Positions 60,962 to 64,000 of a stretch of 64,000 nt of DNA are shown here, in pieces. Under the pieces are notes generated by a model that saw only the letters and a program-made list of their open reading frames with translations, did not search any database and was not told where the DNA came from. Made by a program: the position numbers and the translations under genes. Source of the stretch: Cylicocyclus nassatus (Eukaryota > Nematoda > Chromadorea > Rhabditida > Strongylidae); contig CATQJL010000001.1 of NCBI GenBank assembly GCA_958299035.1, positions 24,084,653 to 24,148,652 of the forward strand, given 5' to 3'. Each line of letters starts with the position of its first letter. Position 1 is the first letter of the stretch.

Positions 60962-61008
60962 ACCTAGTATAATGATTCGCTGCCAACCAGCGAATCATTA
61001 TACTAGGT
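60962..61008. repeat. Perfect 21-bp-stem hairpin
   Basis: ACCTAGTATAATGATTCGCT-initiated stem, 5-nt loop (60983-60987), then its exact reverse complement. Confidence 0.88.
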
Positions 61009-61167
61009 GCAAGAGGAAGGATGCATGAATGCAAGAGGAAGGTCATTCAGATGTCGCCAATCTTAGGCAAGCTCACTTCAAACAAATCTAGATTCAAACC
61101 TAAATCCCAGCAAAAATCCAAAAACGTCGCAAAATTACAGAACAAACGTAAACATATGCTTTATGAT

Positions 61168-62205
61168 CAGGGTCAAGTAAGGGGTGTGGCACACGATCGC
61201 TGGTTACGACCCCCCCCCCCTGTTTGCTGTCTTAATAAGACCCCCCCCCCTGAGCTATATACCTAAGATAGCATTACCAGAGTTGAGAAAGAGTTCAGGC
61301 ACAAGTCTTTCGAAACTTCCTCCCCCCCTCCTCCCATGAAAGCCCTCAAACAACCCCTTCTTCCTCCTCTTAACCTCTGGACCTCAAAGTGTGACATTCT
61401 AGAGGACACCATCTTTTCTAGAGATTTTTCAGGTTTCTGAGAGCTGTACGCTCGATTTTCTGTGACTGCACTTTACAATCACACGTAATTTGACGGCTGA
61501 TTTTGATTTGAATGGGCATATTGAAAGGGCCATAATTTTCTTATGGGTGGGGCGTTCGGCTCCAAATTTTCAATGTAGCAAGAAGAAGCTATGTGCTCAA
61601 TAGTCATACAAGCAATGGAGCGCTTTCTGGATTTTGAAGGCAAGTTAAGGGGGTGCGGGACACCCCCTTAAAAGCTGCCGCACCCCATTAACTATATCAA
61701 AAAAAACATTTTTAGCGGACTCTATTTATATGAATCGATAGCATAAACCATGTAGATTCCATAGGACAGTTTGGAGCCTGATTTGTCTTCTTAGCTCTAA
61801 GTAATATTTGTTGAAAGCACAGCGATAAAAAGCGAAAAATGGGAAAAAGGAGATTTTGGTTGGCTTCTAATTCCACAGTTTGCAGGTCTTCTGAAGCGCG
61901 ATTCCTGAGGTGAACAAAGAAGGGGTAGTGCTCTGTTTTAAGTGCAAAAACGGATAGCTAATTCACCTTTGAAACAAAGTTAACCATGTTGGAATTTCAC
62001 CATTTCATTTAGGTAGCCTAGTATCTTGAATCTTCAGAATTCGCTCACACTTTGTCTACAGGGGTTAATTGACATGCTAATTATGGATATGATACGAATA
62101 TTATGTTATCACTTTTATCAGATTACCCAGCTACGACCCCCTCCCCTTTTGACTCCTCAATACGACCCCCCAGGTGTGGCGTGCCGCACCCCACGCTTGA
62201 CCCTG
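61168..62205. mobile_element. hAT-like element with 8-bp TSD (1,038 bp)
   Basis: CAGGGTCAAG-start and inverse at right. TTTATGAT and TTTATGAC flank it (7 of 8 match). C-runs after TTACGACCCC at both ends. No transposase ORF. Confidence 0.8.
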
Positions 62206-62206
62206 T

Positions 62207-62319
62207 TTATGACCTCCTCTTTCTGGTCAATGAAAAATTTGTGCTTATCGAATGCCTTTATAGACAGTTGTGATGTTGAGGAGTATGCTCAAAATCTTTC
62301 TAGAAAGAGGAGGTCATAA
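62207..62319. repeat. 113-bp inverted repeat abutting hAT-like element
   Basis: TTATGACCTCCTCTTTCT at left and its exact inverse at right. Confidence 0.8.
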
Positions 62320-62719
62320 GGCTTACGCTCTTGACTGTCTTGATTTCCGGTGTAACGTTTCTCAAATTTTGAGCTAACCGCCAAACTTGAATAATTCTCT
62401 TCACTCGCTTTCAACTTTTATCCATGGCAAAGGTAGCAAGCTCCGCTCTCTAACAAAAATACTTTCAAAACTTACCGGTGAATTCGCCTAAAAACTCTAA
62501 TTTTGAGGGTCTGTTTATTGTTTCTAACTCTGGCATTTATTGGTACCAATTTCCGCCAGAAACAGAGGTAAAAAGTATATTTCACTTTCAAGCAAAAATG
62601 ATCTCAAAAAAATCCATTGAGACTCAAGGGGGTTGCGGTTTTCTGAAAAGTTGCGGTTAAAATTAATTCAAAATGAGTCCGAAATTTAGGTGAGCCAGCC
62701 AAATTAGACTCATACTTTG

Positions 62720-64000
62720 AGAATATCACCTATTGCTTTTCATTGTTTGAACTACTTTGGTCGAAGTGGACGCTCAGTATAAAACCTACGTCATTTTGCA
62801 GAGCATTAAACAGTGATTTCAGACCTTTCTTTCTTTATTGCAGAACACCTTTCAGAAAATCAGACTTTTCAAGCTGCTCGAACGAGATACTCCGTCGTTT
62901 ACAACACCGCTATATAAAGTGTGATGGCATATGAGAATGAAGAATGCATCGAACTGTTAGGTCACTCAAAAAAATTCCGCCATAATAAACCTGTTCTGCA
63001 CGGTGAAACTCAAGTTTTTATGAGGGCTTTTAAATGGAGTATTTATAGTTTTGAGTAACGTTGAGAAAACGATTGTTATGAATTTTCTCAACTTGCCAAA
63101 GAAACACCACACTGTATTCAGACTGTATATATGATGTCAGAAACTCTGCTTACCCTAGTGTGAATGCTTTTTGAGCTGTTGGTTCACTTTCTGATGCGAA
63201 TTATAGTTCTTAATAGCTTAAAGGCAGCATACACCCAAAACAAATGCAACAGATGTTGCAACAGCAACTGCAACTGCAATTGCAGCTTACGCTGTTATGG
63301 ATTCGTCCGGAGGAGGCGGAGCGAAAGAAAAGGGGCGGCGTGAAAGAAAATTAAGGGGGGTTTTCTCCGCTCAGAAGCAACATTGGGAGACCGGACCAAC
63401 GCAGTTGGTCTTCTTCTGGGCCCAGTATATACACGGTGTAGAAAGATCTAGGAAATTCGGTAACTTAAATTTTGGGTGTACGCTGCCTTTAAACTACTCT
63501 TCATAGTTCCTACTGGAATGTTACATTAATGACAAAGAATTGATGTGTCATGCTATGAATCTATATTGAAGCCGGCCTTACAAAATGTTGCCTAGAGGCT
63601 TGCAAAAAATTTTGCGAGAAGATGCTAACGACAAGCAATGCATACTCAACTTTGGCTTATTTCACTGCTGCAGCAGAGTTGCGGCTCCTAAAAGAAGCGT
63701 CCTTTAGTCAAAGGCGGTGTCAGGCACGCTCGACTCGAGAACTTCTTTTAGCTTCTGCCTCGGTTTGAAAATGCAGCTTGGAAATGTCGAAAGTGTTGAA
63801 AACGGACTCCGATTCCGAAATTCGTGGACGTATGGACCTATTGATACAAGTTTTCTAGACTTGAAACGCAGAGTTGTTATGAGGCCACTGTTTTCTCGCA
63901 GAATCAAAATGGTGCTCTACTTAGGCAAGAACTTTATAAGGATATGCACTATATAGTACTTTTCAATCGTTGTCGTCATACTTGTGCCTGAACGCTGCTT
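62720..64000 (+). repeat. Anonymous segmental duplication, copy 2 (pairs with 35590-37440)
   Basis: Partner of 35590-37440, continuing past the window end. Contains a MITE A insertion at 63218 that copy 1 lacks (empty site near 36825). Confidence 0.7.
63218..63492. mobile_element. MITE family A, uninterrupted copy
   Basis: TTAAAGGCAGCATACACCC and inverse TTAAAGGCAGCGTACACCC. 275 bp with the same TTGCAACTGCAA and hairpin interior as 20027-21059. Confidence 0.88.

Noticed and set aside
1..64000. CRISPR array, prokaryotic defence island, rRNA or telomeric repeat
   Set aside because: No regularly spaced short repeats, operon-like gene packing, rRNA signature or TTAGGC arrays; all signs are of a nematode chromosome interior.

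Overview
This window is nuclear DNA from a nematode, most likely a clade V (rhabditid/strongylid) species. The evidence is one serpin family whose best-preserved member reads like nematode intracellular serpins, short 45-61 bp introns with T-rich acceptors, a T-tract AG just upstream of the start codon (compatible with spliced-leader trans-splicing), AT-rich intergenic DNA and a heavy load of small DNA transposons. No prokaryotic operon, rRNA or intact tRNA is visible. The species cannot be named from the sequence alone.

The only clearly functional gene I can support is a serpin on the + strand at 46297-52628 (8 exons, about 362 or 378 aa). A second, differently sequenced reactive-centre-loop (RCL) last exon lies at 54411-54572. 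It is phase-compatible and has its own stop and poly(A) signal, so the gene may make two inhibitors with different target specificity. Three decayed relatives sit on the same strand: a recent pseudogene duplicate at 19570-26895 (with its flanks, about 7.5 kb), and two much older relics at about 7556-9662 and 39833-41705 that are paralogous to each other. The window is therefore a decaying serpin cluster.

The rest is mostly mobile DNA, and the paralogous pairs provide natural empty sites that date and delimit many insertions. Layout: 0.8-1.5 kb mariner-like foldback; 2.1-6.3 kb giant inverted repeat with internal ~170-bp tandem units; 7.5-10.2 kb serpin relic with two MITEs; 11.3-12.8 kb long-TIR element with a nested MITE; 13.4-14.8 kb broken non-LTR reverse transcriptase; 15.25-17.16 kb tandem palindromic elements with a mini-me/Helitron-like insertion; 19.4-27.0 kb serpin pseudogene block with at least five insertions; 27.3-31.3 kb second giant inverted repeat carrying one MITE inside another; 34.4-36.1 kb hAT-like and other MITEs; 35.6-37.4 and 62.7-64.0 kb an anonymous segmental duplication; 39.8-42.0 kb serpin relic; 42.8-43.7 kb mariner-ended palindrome; 44.3 kb hAT-like MITE; 46.2-54.6 kb serpin gene; 55.1-57.6 and 58.2-60.8 kb two related long-TIR elements; 61.2-62.2 kb hAT-like element.

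Stretches with nothing recognisable beyond AT-rich DNA: 1-806, 1509-2091, 6279-7500, 10216-11313, 12798-13440, 14758-15250, 17160-19440, 27000-27334, 31290-32240, 37440-39790, 41976-42786, 43712-44308, 44582-46170, 52721-53040, 53377-54410, 54604-55084, 57566-58226, 60764-60961 and 62320-62690. Calls come from reading and hand alignment within the window; no database search was possible.
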